Source of the DNA: Campylobacteraceae bacterium
Lineage (GTDB): Bacteria; Campylobacterota; Campylobacteria; Campylobacterales; Sulfurovaceae
NCBI GenBank assembly: GCA_027056485.1
Contig: JALUKQ010000053.1
Location: forward strand, 1-33,029
Direction of reading: 5' to 3'
Length of the DNA stretch: 33,029 nucleotides
The notes under the pieces were generated by a model. It saw nothing but the letters and a program-made list of their open reading frames with translations, made no database searches and was not told the origin of the DNA. Shown piece after piece: positions 17,004 to 26,078 of the stretch. The translations under genes and the position numbers were made by a program. Numbering within the stretch: position 1 is the first letter of the stretch; each line of letters starts with the position of its first letter.

Positions 17004-18341
17004 TTAATCACTTTTTGCAGAGTTTTCGTTTATATTATTAGCAAATTCTTCTAGTAATACTTTAAAGTTTTCATTTTCCTCGATGGTCTCATTTATTTTT
17101 TTCATGGCATGACTGACTGCAGTATGGTCTTTCATGCCAAAATATACAGCTATTTGAGGCATAGAGTTTGGTGTAAGATTTCTTGTAAGGTATATGGATA
17201 TTCGTCTCGCATTAACAACATCTTTGGTTCTTTTTTTGGATTTAATATCGGATAGTTTTACATTGAGTTCTTTTGAGACATGCTTAACGATATTATCTAT
17301 AGTAATATTGGCTTGTTTTTCAACCAGTTGGTCTTTAATCACATTTTGTGCAAATTCTAATGTGAGTTTTTGGTGCATTAGTCCAGAATAGGCGTTAAGT
17401 TTTATAATTACACCTTCTATTTCTCGAATATTATTACCCATATTTGCAGCAATGAAATTAATAATATCTTGATTGAGCGATATTCCATCTATTTCACATT
17501 TCTTTTGAATAATAGCAATTTTGGTTTCAAGTCCAGGTGGTTGAATATCTGCCATGAGCCCCCATTCAAATCTACTTCGCAATCTATCAACCAGTCCTGC
17601 TATTTTACTAGGTTGTCTATCTGATGTGATGACAATCTGTTTTTTTGCTTGATGTAGTTCGTTAAAGGTATGAAAAAACTCCTCTTGTGTTTGCTCTTTT
17701 CTACTTAAAAACTGTATGTCATCTATGAGTAGCACATCACATTCTCTAAAGTGGTCACGAAATCTATCCATGGTTTGAGAACGCAAGTGAGAGGTAAACT
17801 TATTCATAAACTGCTCAAATGTTGTATAGATAACTTTTTTACCTTCTGCTATCTGATGGTTTCCTATGGCTTGTATAAGGTGTGTTTTACCCAGTCCAAC
17901 ACCACCATAAAGGAATAGTGGGTTGTAGAGTGCACCTGGTTTTTCGGCAACAGATTTAGCTGTAGTATAGGCAAACTGATTTGAGTCCCCAACAATAAAA
18001 CTATCAAAAGTAAATGATGGGTTAAGTATGGTACTTTTTGTTTGATTTTTTTGGTCCACATTGGTTTTGTTTTTTTGACTATTGCTGGTTGTTTTTTTTG
18101 CTTTCCCAACCGAAATAATTACTTTAGGAGATATATTGTTTTCTACTTCAAATAGATGGGCAATTTTATCTTGATATTTTGTTTTAATCCATTTGGCAAC
18201 AAGCATATTTGGTGCATAAAATTGAGCTACATTTGATCTTGAAGCAGATTCATCATAATTTAAAGTTTTAATATATCGTTCCCACTCTTTATTGCTTATC
18301 TCTTGCTGAAGTTTTTTAAGTACTTTGTTTCCTATGTTCAT
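17004..18341 (-). CDS. dnaA: Chromosomal replication initiator DnaA
   Basis: DnaA binds its boxes at oriC, opens the duplex and loads the helicase. Of 445 residues, the N-terminal domain I covers about 1-80, a Lys/Asn/Ser-rich linker 80-105, and the AAA+ domain has the P-loop GGVGLGKTH (146-154, K152) and Walker B LLIDDIQ (D207, D208). The C-terminal helix-turn-helix carries the box-reading segment MKDHTAVSHAMKK at 403-415. The ATG has TAGG upstream. The divergent neighbour is ruvC, with the putative origin between them. DnaA boxes in its own upstream gap suggest autoregulation. Confidence 0.98.
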   Translation of the reverse strand: MNIGNKVLKKLQQEISNKEWERYIKTLNYDESASRSNVAQFYAPNMLVAKWIKTKYQDKIAHLFEVENNISPKVIISVGKAKKTTSNSQKNKTNVDQKNQTKSTILNPSFTFDSFIVGDSNQFAYTTAKSVAEKPGALYNPLFLYGGVGLGKTHLIQAIGNHQIAEGKKVIYTTFEQFMNKFTSHLRSQTMDRFRDHFRECDVLLIDDIQFLSRKEQTQEEFFHTFNELHQAKKQIVITSDRQPSKIAGLVDRLRSRFEWGLMADIQPPGLETKIAIIQKKCEIDGISLNQDIINFIAANMGNNIREIEGVIIKLNAYSGLMHQKLTLEFAQNVIKDQLVEKQANITIDNIVKHVSKELNVKLSDIKSKKRTKDVVNARRISIYLTRNLTPNSMPQIAVYFGMKDHTAVSHAMKKINETIEENENFKVLLEEFANNINENSAKSD

Positions 18342-18458
18342 TTAATAACCTAATCTTAATGTGAATAACTATTTGTATTTTAGCTAAAATCGGCTAAAAT
18401 ATGGGTTTAAAAGAGGGTGTGATAAAGATATTCACACTGTGAATAAAGGTGTGAATGA
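18342..18458. other. Putative replication origin (oriC) between dnaA and ruvC
   Basis: At least four DnaA-box-like 9-mers lie in 117 bases. TTATTCACA occurs on the minus strand at 18360-18368 and 18438-18446. ATATTCACA is on the plus strand at 18428-18436. TCATTCACA, the Helicobacter pylori form, is on the minus strand at 18450-18458. The middle two form a perfect palindrome, TATTCACA-C-TGTGAATA (18429-18445). Between the outer boxes is an AT-rich stretch with a direct repeat, GCTAAAAT at 18383-18390 and 18393-18400, exactly 10 bases apart, a candidate unwinding element. Position next to dnaA supports origin function. That is inference until cumulative skew or binding is checked. Confidence 0.75.
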
Positions 18459-18937
18459 AAATTTTAGGAATAGACCCAGGAACACGTAACTTAGGTTACT
18501 GCCTACTGGAATTAAATAGTAAAAAGTATACACTTATTGAGGCTGGTATACTTAAATTTAAAAAAAAAATATTAAAAGAGCAAATTTTAGAGATGAGTGC
18601 AGGAATAGACGCTATATTAGATGCTTATGAGATTGATGAAGTTGCGATAGAAGATATCTTTTATGCACATAATCCTAAGACTGTTCTTAAGTTAGCACAG
18701 TTTCGTGGAGCATTAAGTTTTAAAATACTTTTATCTGTTGGAAATTATGAAGAGTATACTCCTTTACAGGTAAAAAAAGCCATTACTGGAAATGGTAAAG
18801 CAACAAAGGAACAGGTCGCTTTTATGGTAAGAAGACTTCTACATATAAAAAAAGAGATAAAACCTTATGATATTACAGATGCTATGGCTATAGCAATTAC
18901 ACATGCACAAAGAGTTAAATTTTCAGGAGTTTTATAA
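18455..18937 (+). CDS. ruvC: Holliday junction resolvase RuvC
   Basis: RuvC cuts four-way DNA junctions symmetrically, working with the RuvAB branch-migration motor. The 160 residues are of normal length. The RNase H-like fold shows all four acidic catalytic residues: D7 (GIDPGT), E66 (AIEDIF), D139 and D142 (YDITDA). The region [14 protein letters not shown] is well conserved. The ATG at 18455 has AAGG six bases upstream. Both the ribosome binding site and the start codon lie in the DnaA-box cluster, and the box TCATTCACA spans the start codon. ruvA and ruvB are not in the window. Confidence 0.96.
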   Translation: MKILGIDPGTRNLGYCLLELNSKKYTLIEAGILKFKKKILKEQILEMSAGIDAILDAYEIDEVAIEDIFYAHNPKTVLKLAQFRGALSFKILLSVGNYEEYTPLQVKKAITGNGKATKEQVAFMVRRLLHIKKEIKPYDITDAMAIAITHAQRVKFSGVL

Positions 18938-18945
18938 GGTGGTAA

Positions 18946-18968
18946 AGGGGTCATGTATATAGACCCCT
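18946..18968. terminator. Hairpin between convergent ruvC and L,D-transpeptidase
   Basis: AGGGGTC and GACCCCT form a perfect 7-base GC-rich stem with a 9-base loop. It lies nine bases after the ruvC stop, in the short gap to the convergent gene. There is no long T run on either side, so it may be a weak bidirectional terminator. Confidence 0.55.
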
Positions 18969-18989
18969 GAAATTGGATTGTGTGGTGTT

Positions 18990-20603
18990 TTATCTCTGAG
19001 ACGTCTGAATAAATTTATCATATTCATATACATCTTTTCTAAAGTGTGTGAGACCATTTCGTTTAAATACTGTAAAATAGGTTGTGTGTACAGGTAGACT
19101 CTCTGTAAAGTTTAATGTTACTGTTTTTAGAGTATTACGATACTTATCAATATTTTTAACATCTGATGCTTTAAGGCGAGATTTTAACACCTCTAGTAAA
19201 GCGAAAGGTTTTTCAAGACGCATACAACCTGAACTATAAACACGGTAACGACGTGAAAATAGTGATTTATTATCGGTATCATGTAGATAAACAGAGTATT
19301 TATTTGGGAACATAAATTTAACACGTCCTAGTGCATTATCGTCTCCTGGATATTGAACAAAACGGTATGGGATACTACCACCATCTTTATAGGGTAATAG
19401 TTTATCTACGGTAAAATTTTTAATCTCATTTGTATCTTTCCATCCTTTAAATGCATGAATATTATGCTCTTTTAAATAGTTAGGATGCTCTTGTAATGCT
19501 GGTATTAAATCTTTACGAACTAAGTTATCAGGAATATTCCAAGTTGGGTTTAATACCAAATATTTCATTGAAGAAGAAAATACAGGTGTTGGTCTAACAT
19601 CTCTACCTACAACAGCATTCATATGAAGAATTGACTCTCCATTTCTAAAGTAGTCCATGGTAAAGTCAGGAAGGTTAACTCTAATGTATTCATTTGGAAA
19701 TTTATCAGGGAATACCTTGAGCTTATCTAAATTGGTAAGAATACTTTGTACATGCTCTTTCATGGGTTTATTTAAGTAATAGACTGTAATTTTATCTATA
19801 GTATTATTTTGTGTTAGTTTAAAACGATCTTTATAACTACGTAATGCATTTAGCAAATCTCTATCAAATATATCTGAAGTATTATTTCTGTTTCTTAAAT
19901 CACCAGTAATAATAAGTCTTTGCTTAATATCAGATATATATGGGTATTGATCTCCAAATCTTAAATCTTTAGCATACTTAATACGCTTTAAACCACGAAG
20001 AGTTTTGTAAAATTGTAATGATTCTACTAAGTCTTGATGAAGTTTTGGTAGTGGTGTGATAGATTTGAAAAAATCATAGATATTTTCACTTGTAATAGCA
20101 GCAAAAAGTCTTGATGCACTAGGTGAAGTTTTTCGTACCATTTCCCAATTTGCTGTAATATCCTTTGACTCTTTTAGACCTTTAATTTTATCCTGTACCA
20201 TATCCCAGTCTGTGTCAGATTGTACAATAAAATTTGCTAAGCTTATATAGGCACGTGTTAATAAAATATCTAGAGTAGCCAAATCATTGGCATTGGTGTT
20301 TAAATCCATATTATCATTAAGAAGATAAGTATATTGTTCTATTTTACTTTGCTGTAAATCTTTATATTTATAATTAAAGTAAGGATCTTGTAGCGTTTCT
20401 CTTAATGTATTAAGGTTGCGTGCATGTCCTATCCATAATGGTCTGTTTTGATTAAGACTATAGAGTTGGCGTATAATATTTCTCTCACTACTATTTTGTG
20501 AAAGTTGATAGGGTTCATTGTTTATAATAGAGTTTAGCCTATTATCTAGTTGTGTTGAATAGAGTGCTGATAGCATCATGCTAAGTAGTAGTAAATATCT
20601 CAT
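18990..20603 (-). CDS. Murein L,D-transpeptidase (YkuD domain, YcbB/LdtD-like)
   Basis: This is a periplasmic enzyme that makes 3-3 peptide crosslinks in peptidoglycan or attaches proteins to it. From the ATG at 20603 the product has 537 residues. That start has GGGAGA at good spacing; a TTG five codons upstream is less likely. The first residues (MRYLLLLSMMLSALYS) are a signal peptide. A large helical scaffold follows with a peptidoglycan-binding-like stretch, then the YkuD domain with catalytic H441 and C460 in the SSGCMRL signature. Domain order and size match the YcbB/LdtD group rather than the small ErfK type. It is a single gene converging on ruvC, and a clear hairpin separates it from the membrane-protein gene upstream. 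Confidence 0.92.
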   Translation of the reverse strand: MRYLLLLSMMLSALYSTQLDNRLNSIINNEPYQLSQNSSERNIIRQLYSLNQNRPLWIGHARNLNTLRETLQDPYFNYKYKDLQQSKIEQYTYLLNDNMDLNTNANDLATLDILLTRAYISLANFIVQSDTDWDMVQDKIKGLKESKDITANWEMVRKTSPSASRLFAAITSENIYDFFKSITPLPKLHQDLVESLQFYKTLRGLKRIKYAKDLRFGDQYPYISDIKQRLIITGDLRNRNNTSDIFDRDLLNALRSYKDRFKLTQNNTIDKITVYYLNKPMKEHVQSILTNLDKLKVFPDKFPNEYIRVNLPDFTMDYFRNGESILHMNAVVGRDVRPTPVFSSSMKYLVLNPTWNIPDNLVRKDLIPALQEHPNYLKEHNIHAFKGWKDTNEIKNFTVDKLLPYKDGGSIPYRFVQYPGDDNALGRVKFMFPNKYSVYLHDTDNKSLFSRRYRVYSSGCMRLEKPFALLEVLKSRLKASDVKNIDKYRNTLKTVTLNFTESLPVHTTYFTVFKRNGLTHFRKDVYEYDKFIQTSQR

Positions 20604-20698
20604 ATCTGTATCTCCCAATAAGTTTTAAAATATGTATAAAAACTTAATTATTATATAATTTTTAGAGATATTTTAGCATAAGAGTAGAGGAAAAGAGA

Positions 20699-20723
20699 TT
20701 ACAACCTTTGAAAAAGGTTGTAA
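20699..20723 (-). terminator. Intrinsic terminator after the outer-membrane protein gene
   Basis: TTACAACCTTT and AAAGGTTGTAA pair perfectly over 11 bases around a 3-base loop, 14 bases after the stop codon of the beta-barrel gene. Read on the minus strand the stem is followed by TCTCTTTTCC, a T-rich tail. Confidence 0.75.
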
Positions 20724-20736
20724 TTTGAAGTTTTTC

Positions 20737-21381
20737 TTAGAATTGGTAACCAGCACCAACTGTAAGACCCCATGCAGATGGAACATCTGATTTTTCTAAG
20801 TAGTTAACAACATCTGTAAATACAGAAAGATTACCACCTAAACCATAGTCTAGACCAGCACCATAAGATAATCCAGTTTCAGAATCAGCTATACCAGCAA
20901 AGTTTGCCTTAGAAGCACCAATTAAACCATAAAGGTTAAGATTTTCCATAAGATCCACATTTGGCTTAAGGTAAGCACCAACTTGTTTGAATTTATTATA
21001 ATCATCATCCACTTTAGAGGTACCATAAGTACCTCTAAGCTCTGCACCTAAGTTATCCATAAAGTCATAACCAAGTCTACCTGTGAAACCAAGCTGTCTA
21101 TCTTGGTTATCTTCATCTGAGAAGAGGTTAGCTCTGTCATCGTTACCTCTTGCAGCGATATCTGTAATACCACCAGCAATGTAAAGACCTAGTGCTTCAG
21201 CTACAACAGGTGCAACTACAACAGGTGCAGCCTTAACAACAGGTGCAGGCGCAGGAACTACTACAGGTTCTACAGGAACCACTACAGTTTCTTGTTCAAA
21301 TACTGGTTCTATAATATCTCCACCAGCAAAACTCATACTTGATAAAGCAATAATTGCTACAATTGAATTTGTTAATTTCAT
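20737..21381 (-). CDS. Outer-membrane beta-barrel protein (OmpA-like barrel)
   Basis: From the ATG at 21381 this encodes 214 residues. That start has AGGAG upstream; a longer frame to 21456 lacks both a ribosome binding site and a signal-like start. The first 20 (MKLTNSIVAIIALSSMSFAG) are a clear signal peptide. Residues 32-64 form a Val/Pro/Ala-rich linker. The rest shows alternating strands typical of an 8-stranded porin-like barrel (LGLYIAGGITD, QLGFTGRLGYDF, LGAELRGTYGT, LNLYGLIGASKANF) and ends with YQF, the terminal aromatic used by the BAM outer-membrane assembly machinery. No peptidoglycan-binding OmpA domain follows. It is a single gene with its own terminator. Its precise role is unknown: structural, adhesive or small-molecule passage. 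Confidence 0.88.
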   Translation of the reverse strand: MKLTNSIVAIIALSSMSFAGGDIIEPVFEQETVVVPVEPVVVPAPAPVVKAAPVVVAPVVAEALGLYIAGGITDIAARGNDDRANLFSDEDNQDRQLGFTGRLGYDFMDNLGAELRGTYGTSKVDDDYNKFKQVGAYLKPNVDLMENLNLYGLIGASKANFAGIADSETGLSYGAGLDYGLGGNLSVFTDVVNYLEKSDVPSAWGLTVGAGYQF

Positions 21382-21648
21382 AATCGAAATCTCCTTAAAT
21401 AATAAAATATAAGTAATTATAGCACAAACTCTGTTATGGAATTCTTTAAATTTCAATAAATTAATTATAAAATTAAGGAAAATTTAATATTTGTTTAATC
21501 TTGTTATTTATTGTAATGATATTTTTTATATAAGTATTTGATTTGAATAATTATAATCTATAAATTAAAAGCAAATTTTTAAAAAGAGCCAGTTGTAATA
21601 TATTTTCGATATAATTCGCGTAATATTTATAGTATAGGAAAACTTTAC
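21382..21648. promoter_or_regulatory. Divergent promoter region between the barrel gene and typA
   Basis: This 267-base AT-rich gap holds no gene. For typA, TATAAT at 21610-21615 is a good -10, with a likely start of transcription about 25-30 bases before the ATG, and AGGA precedes the start codon. On the other strand, AT-rich sequence with repeated T tracts upstream of the barrel gene is consistent with a strong promoter, but I cannot fix a single -10. Confidence 0.5.
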
Positions 21649-23466
21649 ATGCAAAAAATCAAAAATATTGCCGTTATCGCTCACGTTGACCACGGTAAAA
21701 CAACACTTGTTGACCAACTTCTTCAACAGTCTGGAACTTACGCTGCACACGAAGAGGTGCAAGAGAGAGCTATGGACTCTAACGAGATTGAAATGGAGAG
21801 GGGAATTACGATTCTTTCTAAAAACACAGCGATTACTTATGGTGAACATAAGATTAACATTATTGACACTCCAGGTCACGCCGATTTTGGTGGTGAAGTT
21901 GAACGTGTTCTTAAGATGGTTGATGGTGTACTGTTACTTGTTGATGCACAAGAGGGTGTTATGCCTCAAACAAAGTTTGTTTTGAAAAAAGCGATTGGTT
22001 TTGGGCTTATCCCTGTAGTTGTTATTAATAAGATTGACAAAGATGGTTCAGACCCAGATAGAGTTATGGATGAAGTATTTGACCTTTTGGTTGCACTTGA
22101 TGCAAATGAAGATCAACTTGAATTTCCTGTATTGTATGCTGCTGCTAGAGATGGTTACGCTAAACATGAGATGGAAGATGAAAATAAAGACATGACACCA
22201 CTGTTTAATGCCATTATTGAACATGTTCCTTATCCACAAGGTTCACCAGATAACGATACTCAAGCACAAGTATTTACACTTGATTCAGATAACTTTGTCG
22301 GACGTATTGGTATTACACGTATTTTTAATGGTAAAGTTAAAAAAGGTGATGAGTATCTATTGGTTAAGGCTGATGGTTCTAAAACAAAATCAAGAGTTTC
22401 AAAACTTATTGGTTTTAAAGGTTTAGATAGAATTGATATTGAAGAGGCAGAAGCTGGTGATATTGTAGCGATTGCTGGTTTTAATGATATTGATGTTGGG
22501 GATTCTGTTTGTAATCCTCAAAATCCAGTAGCACTTGACCCAATGCATGTTGAAGAGCCTACACTTTCAGTTATTATGTCTGTAAATAATGGACCACTTG
22601 CTGGACAAGAGGGTAAGCACGTAACTTCTAACAAAATCAAAGAGCGTCTTGAAAAAGAGATGGAAACTAATATTGCAATGAGAATGGAGCCATTAGGTGA
22701 TGCTTCATTTAAAGTTTCAGGTAGGGGTGAACTTCAAATTGGTATTTTGGCTGAAAACATGAGACGTGAAGGTTTTGAGTTTATGTTGGCACGACCAGAA
22801 GTTGTAACTAAAGAGGAGAATGGTGTAAAAATGGAGCCATTTGAGCATCTGGTTGTTGATGTTCCAGAAGAGTTCCAAGGGGTTGCTATTGAGAAACTTG
22901 GAAAAAGAAAAGCAAATATGACTTCTCTTGCACCAATGCCTGACGGTACTGTACGTTTAGAGTTTGAAATTCCTGCACGTGGTCTTATTGGATTTAGAAA
23001 TGAATTTTTGACAGATACTAAAGGTGAAGGGATAATGAATCACTCTTACTTAGAATATCGAGCCTACTCTGGTACTGTTCAAAGTAGAACTCCAGGTGCA
23101 TTGGTCTCTATGGATGATGGTGAAGCTGTTGCTTTCTCTATCTTTAACCTTCAAGCTCGTGGTATTATGTTTATTAGCCCACAAGATAAAGTTTACTCTG
23201 GAATGGTTATTGGTGAGTCTGCAAGACCCGGTGACCTTGATGTTAACCCACTTAAAGGTAAAGCATTGACAAATATGAGAACATCTGGAGCTGATGATGC
23301 TATTAAACTAGTTGTGCCAAGAAAAATCACTCTTGAGTCTGCAATGGAGTGGATTGAAGATGATGAGCTTGTAGAAGTTACACCAATTTCTATAAGAATT
23401 CGTAAGAAATCACTTGACCCAGTTGTAAGAAAAAGAGCAGCTAGAGATAAGAAAAACTCTAAATAA
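21649..23466 (+). CDS. typA: Ribosome-associated translational GTPase TypA/BipA
   Basis: TypA is an EF-G-like GTPase that binds the 70S ribosome and helps 50S assembly and stress or low-temperature adaptation. The 605 residues match the family. The G1 motif AHVDHGKTT is at 11-19, followed by the switch region ERGITI, G3 DTPGH, G4 NKID, a beta-barrel domain II, and the two alpha/beta domains with [10 protein letters not shown] and the characteristic C-terminal domain ([12 protein letters not shown]). There is no EF-G domain IV. The gene has its own promoter and ends in a strong hairpin. Confidence 0.97.
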   Translation: MQKIKNIAVIAHVDHGKTTLVDQLLQQSGTYAAHEEVQERAMDSNEIEMERGITILSKNTAITYGEHKINIIDTPGHADFGGEVERVLKMVDGVLLLVDAQEGVMPQTKFVLKKAIGFGLIPVVVINKIDKDGSDPDRVMDEVFDLLVALDANEDQLEFPVLYAAARDGYAKHEMEDENKDMTPLFNAIIEHVPYPQGSPDNDTQAQVFTLDSDNFVGRIGITRIFNGKVKKGDEYLLVKADGSKTKSRVSKLIGFKGLDRIDIEEAEAGDIVAIAGFNDIDVGDSVCNPQNPVALDPMHVEEPTLSVIMSVNNGPLAGQEGKHVTSNKIKERLEKEMETNIAMRMEPLGDASFKVSGRGELQIGILAENMRREGFEFMLARPEVVTKEENGVKMEPFEHLVVDVPEEFQGVAIEKLGKRKANMTSLAPMPDGTVRLEFEIPARGLIGFRNEFLTDTKGEGIMNHSYLEYRAYSGTVQSRTPGALVSMDDGEAVAFSIFNLQARGIMFISPQDKVYSGMVIGESARPGDLDVNPLKGKALTNMRTSGADDAIKLVVPRKITLESAMEWIEDDELVEVTPISIRIRKKSLDPVVRKRAARDKKNSK

Positions 23467-23476
23467 TTTTTTCACT

Positions 23477-23502
23477 AAATGGAGTAATTTTTTACTCCAT
23501 TT
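23477..23502. terminator. Bidirectional intrinsic terminator after typA
   Basis: AAATGGAGTAA and TTACTCCATTT form a perfect 11-base stem with a TTTT loop. The right arm runs on into more T residues, so this is a good typA terminator. It ends one base before the stop codon of the convergent flippase gene, which it probably also serves. Confidence 0.85.
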
Positions 23503-23503
23503 T

Positions 23504-24937
23504 TTAACTTTTTAGTTTAGAAAAAAGTATTTTTATATTTCCATATTGAAAATTAATCAAAGCAGCATAGACAGCTACTCCAGAAATAATCATTAAAGTT
23601 AATCGAATTATTTGAGTTTTTATCTCTTGGAAAAGTAAAAAATCTAATAGATGAATAGTTGACCCCATAAGTAGAGATATAAATAGTACTGGAATAATCG
23701 TTTTTAATCCCTCTTTGACACCCAATCCAATTTGCCCCCAAGAAATTTTAAATACAGGATAACTTATTAGAATATTTGTTATCAGATAAGACGTAGCAAC
23801 ACCATTCACACCATATGATAAACCTATTATAAATCCAATAATTGTAATAACTGTAAAAGCAATACCAATTTTTAGTTGTAAATCAGTATTTCCTTTAGCT
23901 TTATATATAGCTCCTGTGGTTGTGTAGATAGATCGAATCATTCCTGATGGTGCCAATATGATAAGTAATAGTGCTAGTCCTTCCCATTTATCTCCAAAGA
24001 GTATATCAACTAAAACTTCTGCAGTTGACATTAATCCTACCATAATAGGGAATGCTATTAATGATATGTAAAATATTGCATGTTTATAGACTTCTCTAAA
24101 TTTTGCATCATTGTTTTGTAGTTTGGAGAATGCAGGAAAAAGAACACGCATAAGAACTCTGGATATATTTTGTAATGGATAGAGCATGATTTTATATGCT
24201 ATGCTATATATACCCAGTGCTGAAGCTGATAAATACTTTCCTATAAGAAAACTGTCTGCTTGAGTTGAAAAATGATTAATAATTTCAAAAGCAGAAAGAT
24301 TTGCTGTGTATTTCCATATATTTTTAATCTCATCTAAGGAGAAACTCCATTCTGGTTTCCATTTGGAATAGTACCAGAGCATAATAGTAGCTATAATGGA
24401 TGTACTTAAAGTTTGGGTAATAAGACTATAAACACCCATACCATAGTATGCAGAAATCAGACCCAATATAAGACCAATTAAAACAGATAGACTTTCAGCC
24501 GTACTGATACTTTTAAAATCCATATTTTTTTCTAATAATGCTTTTTGAACCAACATAAACGACATAATAATAAAATTTAAAGATATTAATTTTAATAAGA
24601 GCTCAAGTTTTGGGATTTCAAAAAAAAGACTTATGGATGTTGAAGAGAGTATTAGAATAAATGAGAGTAGGAGACCTGTCATAAGATTAAAATAAAAAAC
24701 ACTAGATAACAGTAGTTTAGATGGCTTTTGAGTATGTACAATTGCAGCTGTAGTTCCCATATCTCCAAAGATAATTAAGAAACTATTGAAAATCATAAGA
24801 ATTGAAAAAACTCCAAAATCTTCAACAGAGAGTAGTTTCGCAAAAATTACAATACTTATAAGTGAAAGAATTTGTCTAAATATATTTGCTATAGCAATCC
24901 ATTTAACGCCTGTAAGAACCTGTTTTTTTAGTTTCAA
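23504..24937 (-). CDS. MOP-superfamily polysaccharide flippase (WzxC-like)
   Basis: A 477-residue integral membrane protein, almost entirely hydrophobic, with an estimated 12-14 membrane spans. It starts KKQVLTGVKWIAIANIFRQ and has the early motif FAKLLSVEDFGVFS, both typical of Wzx/WzxC-type exporters of undecaprenyl-linked glycans (Polysacc_synt family). The start codon is TTG, because an in-frame TAA, the stop of the upstream glycosyltransferase, lies only one codon before it and the next Met is far inside. TAGG is the probable ribosome binding site. It is co-directional with the glycosyltransferase, so the pair likely adds a sugar to and translocates the same lipid-linked repeat unit. The polymerase and ligase are not in the window. 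Confidence 0.9.
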   Translation of the reverse strand: MKLKKQVLTGVKWIAIANIFRQILSLISIVIFAKLLSVEDFGVFSILMIFNSFLIIFGDMGTTAAIVHTQKPSKLLLSSVFYFNLMTGLLLSFILILSSTSISLFFEIPKLELLLKLISLNFIIMSFMLVQKALLEKNMDFKSISTAESLSVLIGLILGLISAYYGMGVYSLITQTLSTSIIATIMLWYYSKWKPEWSFSLDEIKNIWKYTANLSAFEIINHFSTQADSFLIGKYLSASALGIYSIAYKIMLYPLQNISRVLMRVLFPAFSKLQNNDAKFREVYKHAIFYISLIAFPIMVGLMSTAEVLVDILFGDKWEGLALLLIILAPSGMIRSIYTTTGAIYKAKGNTDLQLKIGIAFTVITIIGFIIGLSYGVNGVATSYLITNILISYPVFKISWGQIGLGVKEGLKTIIPVLFISLLMGSTIHLLDFLLFQEIKTQIIRLTLMIISGVAVYAALINFQYGNIKILFSKLKS

Positions 24938-24940
24938 AAA

Positions 24941-25846
24941 TTAAAACCTACTAATAATTTTACGAACAACAACTCTTCTTAATAAAAGAGGGTTTCTAAT
25001 TAGTTCAGAGATTATAATACTTTTAATCTGTTTATGGTGTTCTTTTTTTTGTAATAGTGTATAATAAAAAATCCATGGTTTAGACTTTAACCGTGTAGAA
25101 AGTGTAATAAGTTGATGAATCTCTTCATCACTTACTTTTTTAAAGAAATGTCTAAAGGCATCATCAACTTCTTCTCTGGACTTAGCTGCTTCAGATGGAG
25201 AAGTAGAAGCCCCCACTCGCCAAAGTAGCATTTCATCAGTCATTTCAAATCTAAAACCTTTCATTGCCATGTATATCATAGATGTAAAATCAAATGGACC
25301 TGGTTTTGTAGTATCTATAAATCCACCTATATTTAATAGTGACTCTCTACTGTATAATGTTCCAGAAGGTGCTAGTCCACCATACATCATGCCTAATGGT
25401 GCAAACTCACCAACAACAATTTGATTGTAAGAAAAACCAGCTTTTTTAATGTAGTTTGTAGAGTAGTCTCTAAACATACTATTCCCCCAAAGAACATACT
25501 TATTAGGATAGTTTCTCTCTTGGACTTTTTTGTAACATAGTTGAATAGCATTTGGCTCTAATGCATCATCTGAGTGACAAAAAATGATATATTTCCCTTT
25601 AGCATTCTCTAGACATACATTATGATTTTCTAATAATGTAACTGTTTGAGGATTATTTACTATACGTATTTTATCATCAGTAAATTGATTGATTACCTCT
25701 TTTGTACCATCGGTACTTGCATTATTTACGATCATAATTTCATAGTTTATGTCTGTATTTTGATTAAGAGATGATTCAATGGCTTTGTTTATAATTTTTT
25801 CGTTATTGTAAGTTGGTATAGCGATGGTAAAAAGAGTATTATTCAT
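24941..25846 (-). CDS. Family 2 glycosyltransferase
   Basis: Cytoplasmic GT-A fold transferase of 301 residues that adds a sugar from a nucleotide donor to a growing glycan. The start FTIAIPTYNNEKIINKAIES, the donor-site strand IMIVNNASTDGT, and the metal-binding HSDD (DxD-like) motif near residue 93 are standard GT2 marks. The C-terminal part has basic and aromatic clusters but no clear membrane span. Donor and acceptor cannot be told from sequence; the CDP-sugar genes next door make a deoxyhexose donor plausible. It leads into the flippase with TAA-TTT-TTG at the junction. Confidence 0.92.
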   Translation of the reverse strand: MNNTLFTIAIPTYNNEKIINKAIESSLNQNTDINYEIMIVNNASTDGTKEVINQFTDDKIRIVNNPQTVTLLENHNVCLENAKGKYIIFCHSDDALEPNAIQLCYKKVQERNYPNKYVLWGNSMFRDYSTNYIKKAGFSYNQIVVGEFAPLGMMYGGLAPSGTLYSRESLLNIGGFIDTTKPGPFDFTSMIYMAMKGFRFEMTDEMLLWRVGASTSPSEAAKSREEVDDAFRHFFKKVSDEEIHQLITLSTRLKSKPWIFYYTLLQKKEHHKQIKSIIISELIRNPLLLRRVVVRKIISRF

Positions 25847-26078
25847 AGGTTATTCCTGAATTTATTATATTAAAGTTTTTGTATTCTACCAAGCTTTCAC
25901 TGTATATGAATTTAATCATAAACTTAAAACAGTAAATAATAAAATAAGTTCTATTTTATTATTAAAAAACTAAAATTTTAGACTAAACATAAGAAAATAA
26001 ACTGTAGAATTATTTTTATAAAGTTTTATGCTTTAATATTAATATAATAAAATAATAATTTTTTAATTAGGAGTAATA
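25847..26078. promoter_or_regulatory. Divergent promoter region of the glycan locus
   Basis: This 232-base gap is extremely AT-rich, with runs of A and T, and has no gene. It must hold promoters for the glycosyltransferase-flippase pair (left) and the rfbF operon (right). A TATAAT-type hexamer lies about 35 bases before rfbF (26043-26048), and AGGAG precedes its ATG. No operator-like palindrome stood out. Confidence 0.4.

Noticed and set aside
21382-21456. Longer N-terminus for the outer-membrane barrel protein
   Set aside because: It would put 25 unrelated residues before a clear signal peptide, and AGGAG is correctly placed for the start at 21381.
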